Assembly: GCF_016110345.1 (NCBI RefSeq)
Contig: NZ_AP019011.1
Span: 682,001-746,000, forward strand
Origin: Fluviibacter phosphoraccumulans
Lineage (GTDB): Bacteria > Pseudomonadota > Gammaproteobacteria > Burkholderiales > Rhodocyclaceae
Reading direction: 5' to 3'
DNA: 64,000 bases
In this document: piece after piece, positions 50,435 through 59,529 of the stretch
Layout: every line of letters starts with the position of its first letter
Numbering within the stretch: the first letter of the stretch is position 1
Translations under genes and position numbers: made by a program
The notes under the pieces: generated by a model
What the model was told of the DNA's origin: nothing
The model's database searches: none
The model's input: only the letters and a program-made list of their open reading frames with translations

Positions 50435-51730
50435 TTAATTGCGCTTATCGAGTGGTGTTACATCACGACGGGCTGCGCCGATGTACAGCTGACGTGGACG
50501 GCCGATCTTGTATTCCGGATCGGTAATCATTTCTTCCCACTGCGTCATCCAGCCAACCGTACGGGCCAGGGCGAAGATACAGGTGAACATATCGGTTGGA
50601 ATACCCAGTGCCTTTTGCACGATACCCGAGTAGAAGTCCACGTTCGGGTAGAGCTTCTTCTCGACGAAGTAAGGATCTTCCAGCGCAATCTTTTCCAGTT
50701 CCATCGCCAGCTTGAACAGACGGTCGTTTTCCAGACCCATTTCCGTCAGCACGTCGTAGCAGACCTTACGCATCAGCTTGGCGCGTGGGTCGAAGTTCTT
50801 GTAGACGCGGTGACCGAAGCCCATCAGCTTGAAGCTATCGTTCTTGTCCTTGGCGCGGGCGATGAATTCCGGCACGCGCGACACGTCGCCGATTTCTTCC
50901 AGCATGTTCAGACAAGCTTCGTTGGCACCGCCGTGTGCCGGGCCCCACAGACAGGCAATACCGGCAGCCATCGTAGCGAACGGGTTAGCACCCGACGAAC
51001 CGGCCAGACGTACCGTCGAGGTCGAAGCATTCTGCTCGTGATCGGCATGCAGCGTAAAGATGATGTCCAGCGCACGTACCAGCACCGGGTTCGGCTTGTA
51101 CTCTTCGCACGGGGTGCCGAACATCATGCGCATAAAGTTGGCGGTATAGCTAAGCTCATTCTTTGGATAGACAAAGGGTTGGCCAATCGAATACTTATAG
51201 GCCATGGCAACAATCGTCGGCATCTTGGCAACGATTCGACTATAAGCCTTTCTTCGGGCATCCGGTTTGGAGTAGTCTTCACCGTGGTGATAAAAAGACG
51301 ATAGCGCGCCCACCACACCGACCATCACAGCCATTGGGTGCGCATCGCGACGGAAACCGTTAAAGAAGCGCGTGATCTGATCATGAACCATGGTGTGGTT
51401 CTTGATCGTGTCTTCAAAACCTACTTTTTGCTGCTTGTTTGGCAGTTCGCCATTCTTCAGCAGATAGGCCACTTCCAGGAAGTTGCACTGTTCGGCCAGT
51501 TGTTCGATAGGGTAGCCGCGATACAGCAGCTCACCTTTATCACCGTCAATGTAGGTCACCTTCGACTGGCAACTGGCGGTCGACAGAAAACCGGAATCAT
51601 AGGTAAACAGACCGGTCTTGCCGCCCAGGGAACGGATGTCAATCACATCGTTACCATGCGTACCGACCATAATCGGAAAATCAACGGCTTCCTGACCTGT
51701 AATTTGAAGAGTGGCTTTACGTTCGCTCAT
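50435..51730 (-). CDS. gltA: citrate synthase
   Basis: A 431-residue type II citrate synthase. Catalytic features: LHADHEQNASTSTVRLAGSSGANPFATMAAGIACLWGPAHGGANEACL (first His near residue 270), MGFGHRVYKNFDPRA (second His near residue 310), and VDFYSGIVQKALGIP with the Asp. The length and N-terminus (RKATLQITGQEAVDFPIMVGTHGNDVIDIRSL) match the hexameric NADH-regulated form of Gram-negative bacteria. It condenses acetyl-CoA with oxaloacetate. Monocistronic by position, ended by the hairpin at 50349-50378. Confidence 0.97.
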   Translation of the reverse strand: MSERKATLQITGQEAVDFPIMVGTHGNDVIDIRSLGGKTGLFTYDSGFLSTASCQSKVTYIDGDKGELLYRGYPIEQLAEQCNFLEVAYLLKNGELPNKQQKVGFEDTIKNHTMVHDQITRFFNGFRRDAHPMAVMVGVVGALSSFYHHGEDYSKPDARRKAYSRIVAKMPTIVAMAYKYSIGQPFVYPKNELSYTANFMRMMFGTPCEEYKPNPVLVRALDIIFTLHADHEQNASTSTVRLAGSSGANPFATMAAGIACLWGPAHGGANEACLNMLEEIGDVSRVPEFIARAKDKNDSFKLMGFGHRVYKNFDPRAKLMRKVCYDVLTEMGLENDRLFKLAMELEKIALEDPYFVEKKLYPNVDFYSGIVQKALGIPTDMFTCIFALARTVGWMTQWEEMITDPEYKIGRPRQLYIGAARRDVTPLDKRN

Positions 51731-51797
51731 TGCTTTCTTTCTCAGAAGGATGGTTTTTAAAATGAAGTGGGTCTCGCGGACGAGTGATGCGGGCGTT

Positions 51798-52121
51798 TCA
51801 GTGCATCAGCGGGAAATCTGAGTTCACGTAATCGTAATAGTTCTGTGCAATCTCTTGTAACTTGAGACAACGCTTGCTGAAGTCAGACATCAAATTGGCA
51901 GGTGATCTAGAAAGATAAAGCGTCATATCCCAAGGGGATTGAGCCGCAAGAAGCGAGGCACCTTCTTTCGCAGCAGCGTTGCAACCTTCCTGTGCGAGCC
52001 CAAGCGCTACTGCCGTGAGGTATTCGAGTGAATTGAGGGATGCGCTGGCCACGTGGTTCAAGTCTGCGATCGCCGAGTCATCCAGCACGGTGGTCAGAGA
52101 TGCGTGTGTGTTTGGCAGCAT
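51798..52121 (-). CDS. phasin-like protein
   Basis: A 107-residue, largely helical protein with the phasin pattern: SAIADLNHVASASLNSLEYLTAVALGLAQEG and PANLMSDFSKRCLKLQEIAQNYYDYV. Phasins coat polyhydroxyalkanoate granules. This one is short, and the assignment rests on composition and helical pattern, supported by the class I PHA synthase at 55164-56927. It lies upstream of citrate synthase on the same strand, separated by 67 bases. Confidence 0.62.
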   Translation of the reverse strand: MLPNTHASLTTVLDDSAIADLNHVASASLNSLEYLTAVALGLAQEGCNAAAKEGASLLAAQSPWDMTLYLSRSPANLMSDFSKRCLKLQEIAQNYYDYVNSDFPLMH

Positions 52122-52201
52122 TTCAATCTCCTAAAGTCAGGTCTATGTCTAGGAATTAGCATAATGCGTGCCAAAGATGGCTTATGGGCGAACCCTCAAT
52201 G

Positions 52202-52221
52202 AAACACTACCCGTAGTGTTT
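52202..52221. repeat. short perfect inverted repeat
   Basis: AAACACTAC-CC-GTAGTGTTT is a nine-base perfect inverted repeat upstream of the divergent phasin-like gene and the gene at 52400. It might be an operator; no protein is known to bind it from this sequence alone. Confidence 0.35.
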
Positions 52222-52399
52222 GCCTCGGGCGTGCGAACTGTTTAGATATTTTTTAGAAATGGCCGCACCAACCAAGTGCGTCACTGGCTTAGAAATTGGC
52301 ATAAAAGTTCGGCACAAAAAATGCTAGTACTCCCTTGAAAACCGATTGCATTCGAGCAGTGGTCATTTTTTTTTCGCAAATGAATCAACAGGGGGCGAC

Positions 52400-52714
52400 A
52401 TGAAATCTTTAGTATCTTCGAAAGCTTCGAGAGTTTACGAATCCGGTGTGCTTGCTGAAGATCAGGACGTCTATAAAAAACCATGGAAAAAGCCCGAAGC
52501 CAAGTATCCGAGCATTGAGTCCGTGTGTTTTTACAAGCAACTCAATATCACGATCGAAGCACTGATGGCAGAAGGCTGGGTCACGATTGACTGGCTGGAA
52601 GATTGTGGCGAGGCAGAAATTGATCAAATGCTGAGTCGGCTCAAGGAGACGAACACGCACTTGTGTTACAGGGCGATCAACCGAACGACTGGCCGTATGA
52701 TGGACTTTGCCTGA
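52400..52714 (+). CDS. uncharacterised 104-residue protein
   Basis: I do not recognise this family. The chain is soluble, with WKKPEAKYPSIESVCFYKQLNITIEALMAEGWVTIDWLEDCGEAEIDQMLSRLKETNTHL as the main block, two Cys and no membrane segment. The ATG at 52400 follows AGGGGGCG; an upstream ATG at 52346 is less likely. The stop abuts the next gene (52715), suggesting co-transcription with the glutamine amidotransferase. Confidence 0.55.
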   Translation: MKSLVSSKASRVYESGVLAEDQDVYKKPWKKPEAKYPSIESVCFYKQLNITIEALMAEGWVTIDWLEDCGEAEIDQMLSRLKETNTHLCYRAINRTTGRMMDFA

Positions 52715-53428
52715 ATGAAGCCGGTCGCTATTTTCAGATTTTCTCCTGATGAGGGGCCGGGTTACTTCACGGCCTTTTTAGATGCACAGGGCATACCCTG
52801 GCGTCTGATTGCGATTGATCAGGGGGAAGCGGTTCCACCTGGTGCCGGAGAATTTTCCGGGATTTGTATGATGGGCGGGCCGATGAGCGTTAATGATCCG
52901 CTGCCCTGGATACAAAAGCTTTGTGTCGTGATTCGAGACGCGTTTGTCAAAGACATCCCGCTGATAGGGCATTGTCTGGGCGGGCAACTGATCAGTAAAG
53001 CGCTGGGGGGCAGGGTGCGCCAGAACGCGGTCAAAGAAATTGGCTGGAGCCAGGTCTTCCCGATCCCCTCAGCGGAGGCGGCTCGCTGGTTTGGTGCCGA
53101 TACCGGTACCGCTTTCACTGTGTTTCAGTGGCACGGCGAAACATTTTCCATCCCCATGCAGGCGCAACTTATTGCAAGCAATCGCTATTGTCAGCACCAA
53201 ATTGTCTCGTTCGGGCCACACCTCGCCATGCAATGTCACATTGAGATGACCCCCCCCATGATTGCGAGCTGGTGCGCGCATTGGGCGCAGGACGCCGCAG
53301 GATTGCCAGAGCAGCCTAATATACAAACGCCGGATGTTATTCTGAATCAAATAGATCAGGCGTTACCCAAGCTCCGTCAACTGGCAGACCAGTTGTATTA
53401 TCAATGGGTGACCAATTTAAAGCATTGA
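52715..53428 (+). CDS. class I glutamine amidotransferase family protein
   Basis: A 237-residue stand-alone class I glutamine amidotransferase. The nucleophile elbow is IGHCLGGQLISKALGG with the Cys near residue 88; the His and Glu of the triad appear in MQCHIEMTPPM near residue 170. FQWHGETFSIP resembles GMP synthase-type amidotransferases. The acceptor is not known. It is in a plus-strand series with a transglutaminase and a ParA-like gene. Confidence 0.85.
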   Translation: MKPVAIFRFSPDEGPGYFTAFLDAQGIPWRLIAIDQGEAVPPGAGEFSGICMMGGPMSVNDPLPWIQKLCVVIRDAFVKDIPLIGHCLGGQLISKALGGRVRQNAVKEIGWSQVFPIPSAEAARWFGADTGTAFTVFQWHGETFSIPMQAQLIASNRYCQHQIVSFGPHLAMQCHIEMTPPMIASWCAHWAQDAAGLPEQPNIQTPDVILNQIDQALPKLRQLADQLYYQWVTNLKH

Positions 53429-53461
53429 GCAGCCACTGTTAGGAGACGCTGTAGACACGCT

Positions 53462-54325
53462 ATGCCCCTTGTAAATTTCGAGGTACATCTGCAATACAAA
53501 GTGGGCGCGGCGGGTGCTGACTTTATACTGAACATAGAGGCAGCACGAACAGCCTACCAGTCAGTTCTGGCAGAGAGCCTCAGCTTTAGCCAAAACCTTA
53601 ATGTTCAGCGTTATGAGCCGTCAGGTACACAAAACCGATTTTTAAGATTCAGGGCTGGCCAGGGCAGTCTCGACGTCAACTACGAGGCATCCGTTGCGCT
53701 ATCCCATGATGACGTAGCGCCCGATACCGTGTTTGAGGTGCCGGTCTCGCAGCTGCCCGATCAGGTGTTGCCTTACCTCTATCCCAGTCGATATTGCCAA
53801 TCGGATCGACTGACGCAACTTGCCATGGAACTATTTGGTCAGATGCCCAAGGGCTATCGGCGGATTGAGGCAATTCAAGACTGGGTGAGAGCCAACCTCG
53901 TTTTTCAGATGAAATCCAGTAATTCCATGACCTCGGCGCTGGAGACACTGGCACAAAGAACCGGTGTCTGTCGGGATTTTGCGCACTTGATGATTAGTTT
54001 GTGTCGTGCGCTCAGTATCCCGGCGCGATATACAACGGGCATAGACTACGGTGCAGATCCGGCCTTGGGGCCCCCAGACTTCCATGCCTATGTAGAAGTC
54101 TATCTCGGATACCGCTGGTACTTGTTTGATCCTTCGGGCGTTGCCATAAAAACGGGGCTGATTCGCATCGGCACCGGCCGGGATGCCGCCGATGTTTCGT
54201 ACGCAACCATCTTCGGCGATGTCGGCTCAGAGCCACCGATCATTTATATTCAGGCAAGCCCGGATAGTGCGGGAAGCCCCTTGATCAGTTTTGGGGCGTT
54301 ATCGACAGATGATGGGCGCCCTTAA
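53462..54325 (+). CDS. transglutaminase-like protein
   Basis: A 287-residue protein with the transglutaminase core: RTGVCRDFAHLMISLCRALSIPARYTTGIDYG (catalytic Cys near residue 169), PDFHAYVEVYLGYRWYLFDPSGVAI (His and Asp), and an N-terminal beta-rich domain (VNFEVHLQYKVGAAGADFILNIEAA) of the type called bacterial transglutaminase-like N-terminal region. Such proteins are thought to be peptidases or cross-linking enzymes. No signal peptide is visible, so it is probably cytoplasmic. Confidence 0.82.
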   Translation: MPLVNFEVHLQYKVGAAGADFILNIEAARTAYQSVLAESLSFSQNLNVQRYEPSGTQNRFLRFRAGQGSLDVNYEASVALSHDDVAPDTVFEVPVSQLPDQVLPYLYPSRYCQSDRLTQLAMELFGQMPKGYRRIEAIQDWVRANLVFQMKSSNSMTSALETLAQRTGVCRDFAHLMISLCRALSIPARYTTGIDYGADPALGPPDFHAYVEVYLGYRWYLFDPSGVAIKTGLIRIGTGRDAADVSYATIFGDVGSEPPIIYIQASPDSAGSPLISFGALSTDDGRP

Positions 54326-54399
54326 TGCACTCCATGGCATGCTAATTGCTTCAATCCTAATGGTTTGTTTTATGTAACCTTTTAGGGAAGAAAAGAATC

Positions 54400-55092
54400 A
54401 TGGGCACGCTTAATTTTATTGGTGGTGAAAAGGGTGGGGTTGGTAAGTCAGTGGTTTCGCGCGTGCTGGCACAATACTTCATTGATCAAGAGCGGACCTT
54501 TACTGGTTTTGATACAGACCGTTCCCATGCGTCATTCCGACGCTTTTATGCAGACTATGCCTCTCGGGTTGTCGTGGATAGTTATGAAGGCCTGGATCTC
54601 ATCGTCAGTGGATTTGAAGACAATCCAGCGCAAAGTGTGATCGTTGATCTGGCCGCTCAAACGGCTGCGCCGCTGTCACGCTGGGTGAAAGATTCAGACC
54701 TGATTGCTTTGCTGCAAGAACTTGGTGTGTCAGTAAACTTTTGGCATGTCGCAGACGCCGGTAAAGACTCTGTCGATCTTTTGCAGCGCTTGATTGATAC
54801 TTACGGTGACCTGGCCAACTATATCGTGGTCAAAAATATGGGGCGGGGTAGTGACTTCTCTTTGCTGGAAGTTTCACCGGAGTTGAATTATGCCCTGGGG
54901 ATTGGCGCACGCGTCATAACCTTGAACCAGCTACATGAAGCCAGTATGCGGAAGATTGATCGGCAGAATGCCAGCTTCTGGGGGGCCATCAATAACAAAT
55001 CGGGTCCAGATGCCTTGGGCATGCTCGAACGCCAGCGCGTTAAAACCTGGCTGAAATCCACCTATGCCGCCTTGGGAGAATTAGCGCTTTAG
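54400..55092 (+). CDS. ParA-like deviant Walker A ATPase
   Basis: A 230-residue P-loop ATPase with a ParA/MinD deviant Walker A motif, GGEKGGVGKSVVSRVLAQYF near residue 8. A second Lys precedes the GGVGKS. Switch regions are FTGFDTDRSHASFRRFY and VIVDLAAQTAAPLSRWV. There is no ParB partner next to it. It lies 71 bases before phaC on the same strand, so it may help distribute PHA granules or act in an unrelated way. Confidence 0.75.
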   Translation: MGTLNFIGGEKGGVGKSVVSRVLAQYFIDQERTFTGFDTDRSHASFRRFYADYASRVVVDSYEGLDLIVSGFEDNPAQSVIVDLAAQTAAPLSRWVKDSDLIALLQELGVSVNFWHVADAGKDSVDLLQRLIDTYGDLANYIVVKNMGRGSDFSLLEVSPELNYALGIGARVITLNQLHEASMRKIDRQNASFWGAINNKSGPDALGMLERQRVKTWLKSTYAALGELAL

Positions 55093-55163
55093 AAAATCGC
55101 TTTGCAAGCACGGAGGGTTAGGTAACAATACGGTATCGACCATCAATAGATTGTCTGGTTCGT

Positions 55164-56927
55164 ATGAAAAGTCCGTTATTGCAGCGGAATGGTTTCTGGC
55201 AGCATCTTAGTGATGCACGGCGTCATTTTGCACAGACCACCGAAGCGGTGGTCGACCCTATTGGCGTGGTGATGCCGATTGTCAGATCGTGGCAGGCCTG
55301 GTTAAACCATCCGGCAGAGTTGATGACTACCGGTGCGCAGATGATGTCCGATTGGACGCAACTGAGCGCTAATGCGTGGTCACGCGTGAACGGGGCTCGG
55401 CTGTCGCCCGATATCGAGCCAGATTGGTTTGATCAGCGCTTTGCCTGTCCCGCCTGGAAAGAAGAGGCCGGGTGGGCATCGTTGCTGGAGCATTATCTCT
55501 ATTGGTCACGTGCTTACGAGCGAATGATTGAAGAGACGCCCGGCATGGACCACGCAGAGCGGCGTAAAGCGGCCTTTTGGTTCAAAAAATACGCCAATGC
55601 CATGGCGCCAACCAATCAGTTTTGGCTGAATCCGGAAGCCATGCGCCGGGCGGTCGAGACACAAGGTCAAAGTCTGCAACAGGGCTTGGCGCATCTGCAG
55701 ACAGATATGCAGGATCGCCGTTTGCCTTTGACCGATATGACGGCCTATAAGGTGGGCAAAGATCTAGCAATAACCCCAGGCGCGGTGGTCTACCGCAATG
55801 CGTTGCTGGAGGTGCTTCATTACCAGCCGACCACCCAGCGTCAGCGCAGCATGCCCGTGGTGATTATTACGCCGTGGATCAATAAGTTCTACATAATGGA
55901 CTTAACGCCCCAGCAGAGCATGGTCAAGCATCTGCTGGATGATGGCTTTGATGTGTACCTAACGAGCTGGAAGAACCCGACTGCAGACATGGGCAGCACC
56001 ACCATGGATGATTATCTCAGTCGGGGTATTGATGTCGCTATTGATACCGCCTTGCAGCTGTCAGGCGCTCAAGAGGCGCATGCTGTCGGCTATTGCATTG
56101 GCGGCGCTGCACTCACCATGTGGCTGGCCATAGAGAATGTTCGGGCAAAAGCTGAGTCGCGTGCTGTGCGCGTGCCGCACTGGACAACCCTGGCGACCTT
56201 GGTGGACTACCATTACCCGGGCCATATAGAAATCTTTATTGACCCGGCCAGTGTCGACTACCTGGCGGGCGTAGTTCGCCGAGCGGGCTATTTAGACGGA
56301 AAATCCATGTCAGCGGCTTTTCGCCTGCTGCGTTCGAACAGTCTGATCTGGGATGTCGTCGTGCGTCGCTATCTCTACGGAGAAGCCACTAAACCTAATG
56401 AAGTGCTGTACTGGAACATGGACAGTACCCGGTTGCCGGCCGAAATGTATATCTGGTATCTGACGTCGCTCTATCTTAAAAACCAGTTGATTGTGCCCAA
56501 TGCGCTGTCGTTGTGTGGGACGAGTATTGATCTGGGTAAGATTACGCAGCCGCTCTATCTGGTAGCGGCAGAAGACGATCATATTGCGCCCTGGCGTTCG
56601 GTTGCCCATATCAACCACCTGTTACCTGCATCCAAGCGCGCGGTGCTCAGTAGCTCGGGGCACATCATGGGGATTATTAACCCACCGCGGCCAGATTCAC
56701 GTCGAAGCTACAGAGTAGGGAATGTTCAAATTACGGATACCCTCGAAATCTGGGAAGCGCGTTCAACCAAGTGTAGTGGTTCGTGGTGGCCGGATTGGTT
56801 TGCCTGGCTCCATGAACGGACGGGTAAGTGGGTGCCTGCCCAACCCCTGGTGAATGAACAGTTCCCGGCCTTGGCGCCAGCGCCTGGCACCTATGTCCGG
56901 GAAATGTCGGAGCATTCAGCTGCATGA
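55164..56927 (+). CDS. phaC: class I polyhydroxyalkanoate synthase
   Basis: A 587-residue PHA synthase. The lipase-like box GYCIGGAALTMW places the catalytic Cys near residue 311; the Asp and His follow in YLVAAEDDHIAPW and SGHIMGIINPP. Other family blocks are TPWINKFYIMDLTPQQSMVKHLLDDGFDVYLTSWKNP and IWYLTSLYLKNQLIVPNAL. The length fits class I, which polymerises short-chain hydroxyacyl-CoA. The phasin-like gene upstream and the GntP/CoA-transferase pair fit a butyrate-type carbon store. It ends three bases before the convergent pit gene. Confidence 0.95.
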   Translation: MKSPLLQRNGFWQHLSDARRHFAQTTEAVVDPIGVVMPIVRSWQAWLNHPAELMTTGAQMMSDWTQLSANAWSRVNGARLSPDIEPDWFDQRFACPAWKEEAGWASLLEHYLYWSRAYERMIEETPGMDHAERRKAAFWFKKYANAMAPTNQFWLNPEAMRRAVETQGQSLQQGLAHLQTDMQDRRLPLTDMTAYKVGKDLAITPGAVVYRNALLEVLHYQPTTQRQRSMPVVIITPWINKFYIMDLTPQQSMVKHLLDDGFDVYLTSWKNPTADMGSTTMDDYLSRGIDVAIDTALQLSGAQEAHAVGYCIGGAALTMWLAIENVRAKAESRAVRVPHWTTLATLVDYHYPGHIEIFIDPASVDYLAGVVRRAGYLDGKSMSAAFRLLRSNSLIWDVVVRRYLYGEATKPNEVLYWNMDSTRLPAEMYIWYLTSLYLKNQLIVPNALSLCGTSIDLGKITQPLYLVAAEDDHIAPWRSVAHINHLLPASKRAVLSSSGHIMGIINPPRPDSRRSYRVGNVQITDTLEIWEARSTKCSGSWWPDWFAWLHERTGKWVPAQPLVNEQFPALAPAPGTYVREMSEHSAA

Positions 56928-56929
56928 GA

Positions 56930-57937
56930 TTATAGGAACTGTTTGCCGATCCACCAAGCTGCCGCAGCAATCACCGCACTGCAGGGGATTGTGAGTATCC
57001 ACGCCCAGACAATGCCGCCAGCAACGCCCCAGCGGACGCGTCGCGCGCCGCGCACACTGCCAACGCCGGCAATGGCACCAGTAATGGTGTGTGTCGTCGA
57101 GACAGGAACGCCCAGCGCGGTTGCAAAGAACAGGGTCATAGCACCCGCACTATTGGCACAGAAACCACGGGCCTGATTCAGTTTGGTAATGCGGTTACCC
57201 ATGGTCTTCACGATACGCCAGCCACCGAACATGGTGCCCAGGCCCATGGCGGTGTAGCAGGAGAGCACAACCCAGCTAGGTACGTGGCCACCGGATTCCG
57301 ATAAGCCAGCCGCAATCAAGAGCATCCAGATAATACCGATGGTCTTTTGTGCGTCATTACCCCCATGACCCAGGCTGTATGCGGCTGCCGACAAGAGTTG
57401 CAGGCGACGAAAGTGTTTATCTACTTTGCTGGGTGACATGTTGCGGCAAAGCCACGACACGATCAACATCATAAAGCTGCCGAGCATAAAGCCCAGGAAG
57501 GGCGCGATGAAGATAAAGGCGATGATCTTCAACACGCCGGAGGCTATCAGACCGCTAAAGCCAGCCTTGGCGACAGCAGCGCCAACCAGCCCCCCGACCA
57601 GCGCATGGGAGGATGAAGAGGGAATGCCGTAGTACCAAGTCACGACATTCCAGACAATCGCGCCGATCAGTGCCCCAAAAATAATGAAGTGATCGACGAT
57701 GGCCGGGTCAATCGTGCCTTTGCCAATGGTGCCCGCAACCTTGAGTTCAAAAAGAAAGTAGGCGAGAAAATTAAACGCCGCCGCCCAAAGCACGGCTTGA
57801 TGTGGCTTCAGAACACGGGTTGAGACAATCGTAGCGATTGAGTTAGCCGCATCATGAAAGCCATTCATGAAGTCAAACAGCAAAGCAACGACCACGAGGG
57901 TAATGATTACCCCCAGACTGATTTGTAGACTATCCAT
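56930..57937 (-). CDS. pit: Pit-family inorganic phosphate transporter
   Basis: A 335-residue polytopic membrane protein of the PiT family. The two family repeats are visible: FDFMNGFHDAANSIATIVSTRVLKPHQAVLWAAAFNFLA near residue 22 and GNRITKLNQARGFCANSAGAMTLFFATALGVPVSTTHTITGAIAGVGSVRG near residue 250. It transports phosphate, probably as a metal-phosphate/proton symport. Its partner gene, a DUF47 protein, lies nine bases upstream on the same strand, the usual pit-phoU-like arrangement. Confidence 0.92.
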   Translation of the reverse strand: MDSLQISLGVIITLVVVALLFDFMNGFHDAANSIATIVSTRVLKPHQAVLWAAAFNFLAYFLFELKVAGTIGKGTIDPAIVDHFIIFGALIGAIVWNVVTWYYGIPSSSSHALVGGLVGAAVAKAGFSGLIASGVLKIIAFIFIAPFLGFMLGSFMMLIVSWLCRNMSPSKVDKHFRRLQLLSAAAYSLGHGGNDAQKTIGIIWMLLIAAGLSESGGHVPSWVVLSCYTAMGLGTMFGGWRIVKTMGNRITKLNQARGFCANSAGAMTLFFATALGVPVSTTHTITGAIAGVGSVRGARRVRWGVAGGIVWAWILTIPCSAVIAAAAWWIGKQFL

Positions 57938-57946
57938 AATCTAGGA

Positions 57947-58585
57947 TCAGGAGTTTTCGAGGACGATAGCCTCTACAGTGCCAGCGACATCCTTGCAGCG
58001 GTCTGATACCGATTCGAGCAGCTCGTAGATTTCTTTCAGCTTGATCACTTGACGCACATCCGGCTCTTCGCGGAAGACCTTGGACATCAGCTCGCGTAAC
58101 ATGCGGTCAGCATCTGACTCCAGATCATCGATTTCGTGACAGATGGTTAGAATGTGCGGGCCGTTCTGCATGCTATCGAGTAGCTTCACAATGGCCGTGA
58201 TGTGGTTGCAACAACGGGCAGTGACTTCTGCCAGTGCCACGGCTTCTTGCGGCACTTGCTGGATATCGTACAGCGATACCGATTCAGCTACGTCTTGAAT
58301 GATGTCCAGAATATCGTCCATGCCACTGATGAGCTGATGAATCTCATCGCGATCAAAGGGCGTGATAAAGGATTTGTGCAACTGCGCCAGTGTGTCGTGG
58401 GTGATTTTGTCAGCCTGGCGTTCAACGGTATCAATTTCGTCCGCAAGGCGAACGACATGGTCGGCATTCGTGGCCAGAGCGCCAATCAGCTGGGTCAACA
58501 ACTCGCCGCCTTTGCTAATCAGCGCAGCATGGGCGTTGAAATGATCAAAATATTTGCCCTCTTTGGGCATCAGCTTGCCGAACAT
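57947..58585 (-). CDS. DUF47 (PhoU-like) phosphate transport accessory protein
   Basis: A 212-residue all-helical PhoU-like protein of the DUF47 family, starting MFGKLMPKEGKYFDHFNAHA; the longer frame up to 58798 has no family-like N-terminus. Conserved parts are ADEIDTVERQADKITHDTLAQLHKSFITPFDRDEIHQLISGMDDILDIIQDVAE and EIDDLESDADRMLRELMSKVF. DUF47 proteins are encoded with Pit transporters and regulate them. Confidence 0.92.
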   Translation of the reverse strand: MFGKLMPKEGKYFDHFNAHAALISKGGELLTQLIGALATNADHVVRLADEIDTVERQADKITHDTLAQLHKSFITPFDRDEIHQLISGMDDILDIIQDVAESVSLYDIQQVPQEAVALAEVTARCCNHITAIVKLLDSMQNGPHILTICHEIDDLESDADRMLRELMSKVFREEPDVRQVIKLKEIYELLESVSDRCKDVAGTVEAIVLENS

Positions 58586-58698
58586 GGGAGTCCTATTTGT
58601 TTCATAAAATCGAAACAATATTGTAATCCTTGCGTCATGTATTGAGTAAGTTATGTGGCAGGTTAGAATAGCCGCTGGTTGCTTCGAAAGACACTGTG

Positions 58699-59208
58699 AT
58701 GCGCTTTGCCCTCCACTCGGCTGTTTTATCTGCCATGCTTTTAACCGCTTGTTCGATGACACAAAATCCGGCGGTCGTTTCGGATACTCAGGTGACACCT
58801 GTTCCGGTAGCCGAAGTAGATAAGCCGCTGGCAGTGCAGCCGCTTGCTCCGGTTAAACAAACGAATACTTTAGTGAAACAGCCACCGAAAGACGTGCTTC
58901 GTCTGTCGGCACTACCAGACATCGCCAAGGCAATTCAGAAGAATCCACCGATTGCAAAGAAGTACGTTGGAGAAACACTGAGCGGTCAGGCCAAGTTTGT
59001 TAAAGCGCCTAAAGCTAACCCGAATGCGGTGGTCGCTGATGTGCGTGTTGCCGGACTGGGTGAGGTATCGCTCTGGTGCCGGAATGTGGTGGGTGCTGCA
59101 CCGGCAGGGCGGGTAATGACTTTTGAAGGCACGCTCACGGGGAGCGTTTATACCTCAGAAGACTTCAGTCACGATGTGACCATGAAAGACTGCCGGTTCC
59201 ACGAATAG
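58699..59208 (+). CDS. probable lipoprotein of unknown function
   Basis: A 169-residue protein. A signal segment MRFALHSAVLSAMLLTACSM ends in the lipobox LLTAC, so Cys18 is the likely lipidation site. The mature part has a Pro/Val-rich linker (VTPVPVAEVDKPLAVQPLAPVKQTN) and a compact C-terminal domain (ADVRVAGLGEVSLWCRNVVGAAPAGRVMTFEGTLTGSVYTSED) with two Cys. I do not recognise the domain. A GTG three bases earlier is also possible as start. Confidence 0.65.
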   Translation: MRFALHSAVLSAMLLTACSMTQNPAVVSDTQVTPVPVAEVDKPLAVQPLAPVKQTNTLVKQPPKDVLRLSALPDIAKAIQKNPPIAKKYVGETLSGQAKFVKAPKANPNAVVADVRVAGLGEVSLWCRNVVGAAPAGRVMTFEGTLTGSVYTSEDFSHDVTMKDCRFHE

Positions 59209-59234
59209 GCTTACCGGCAGTTTTTGAACCTAAA

Positions 59235-59450
59235 TTAAGCTTCTGCTTTCTTGAGGATGGCGTATAGCTCGTCCTTCAGGTGCAGCTTTTCTTTTTTCAG
59301 GGTTTCGATTTCTTCCGGGGTGCCCGATTCCACGTGTGACTCCATGTTCTTGATCTTTTGATCCAGATCATTGTGTTTGTCGAACAGGTTGGTGAAATGA
59401 CGGTCAGTTGTTTTGAGGCGGGTGATCAGCTCACGGTATTCGGGGAACAT
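59235..59450 (-). CDS. YdcH-like (DUF465) small helical protein
   Basis: A 71-residue, strongly charged two-helix protein of the YdcH/DUF465 type: MFPEYRELITRLKTTDRHFTNLFDKHNDLDQKIKNMESH and EETLKKEKLHLKDELYAILKKAEA-like end. The start MFPEYR is preferred to an upstream ATG at 59492. The family is widespread in Gram-negative bacteria; its role is not settled. Confidence 0.82.
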   Translation of the reverse strand: MFPEYRELITRLKTTDRHFTNLFDKHNDLDQKIKNMESHVESGTPEEIETLKKEKLHLKDELYAILKKAEA

Positions 59451-59529
59451 GCTAACTCCGGTAATAAAGGACAGGGACGATTGGTCGCCCATGGGTTAAT
59501 TTTACGCTGATGGGCGCTGTGCCGCCAGC

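Noticed and set aside
50396..51304. 302-codon plus-strand frame opposite citrate synthase
   Set aside because: Antisense shadow of gltA, rich in His and Arg with no domain.
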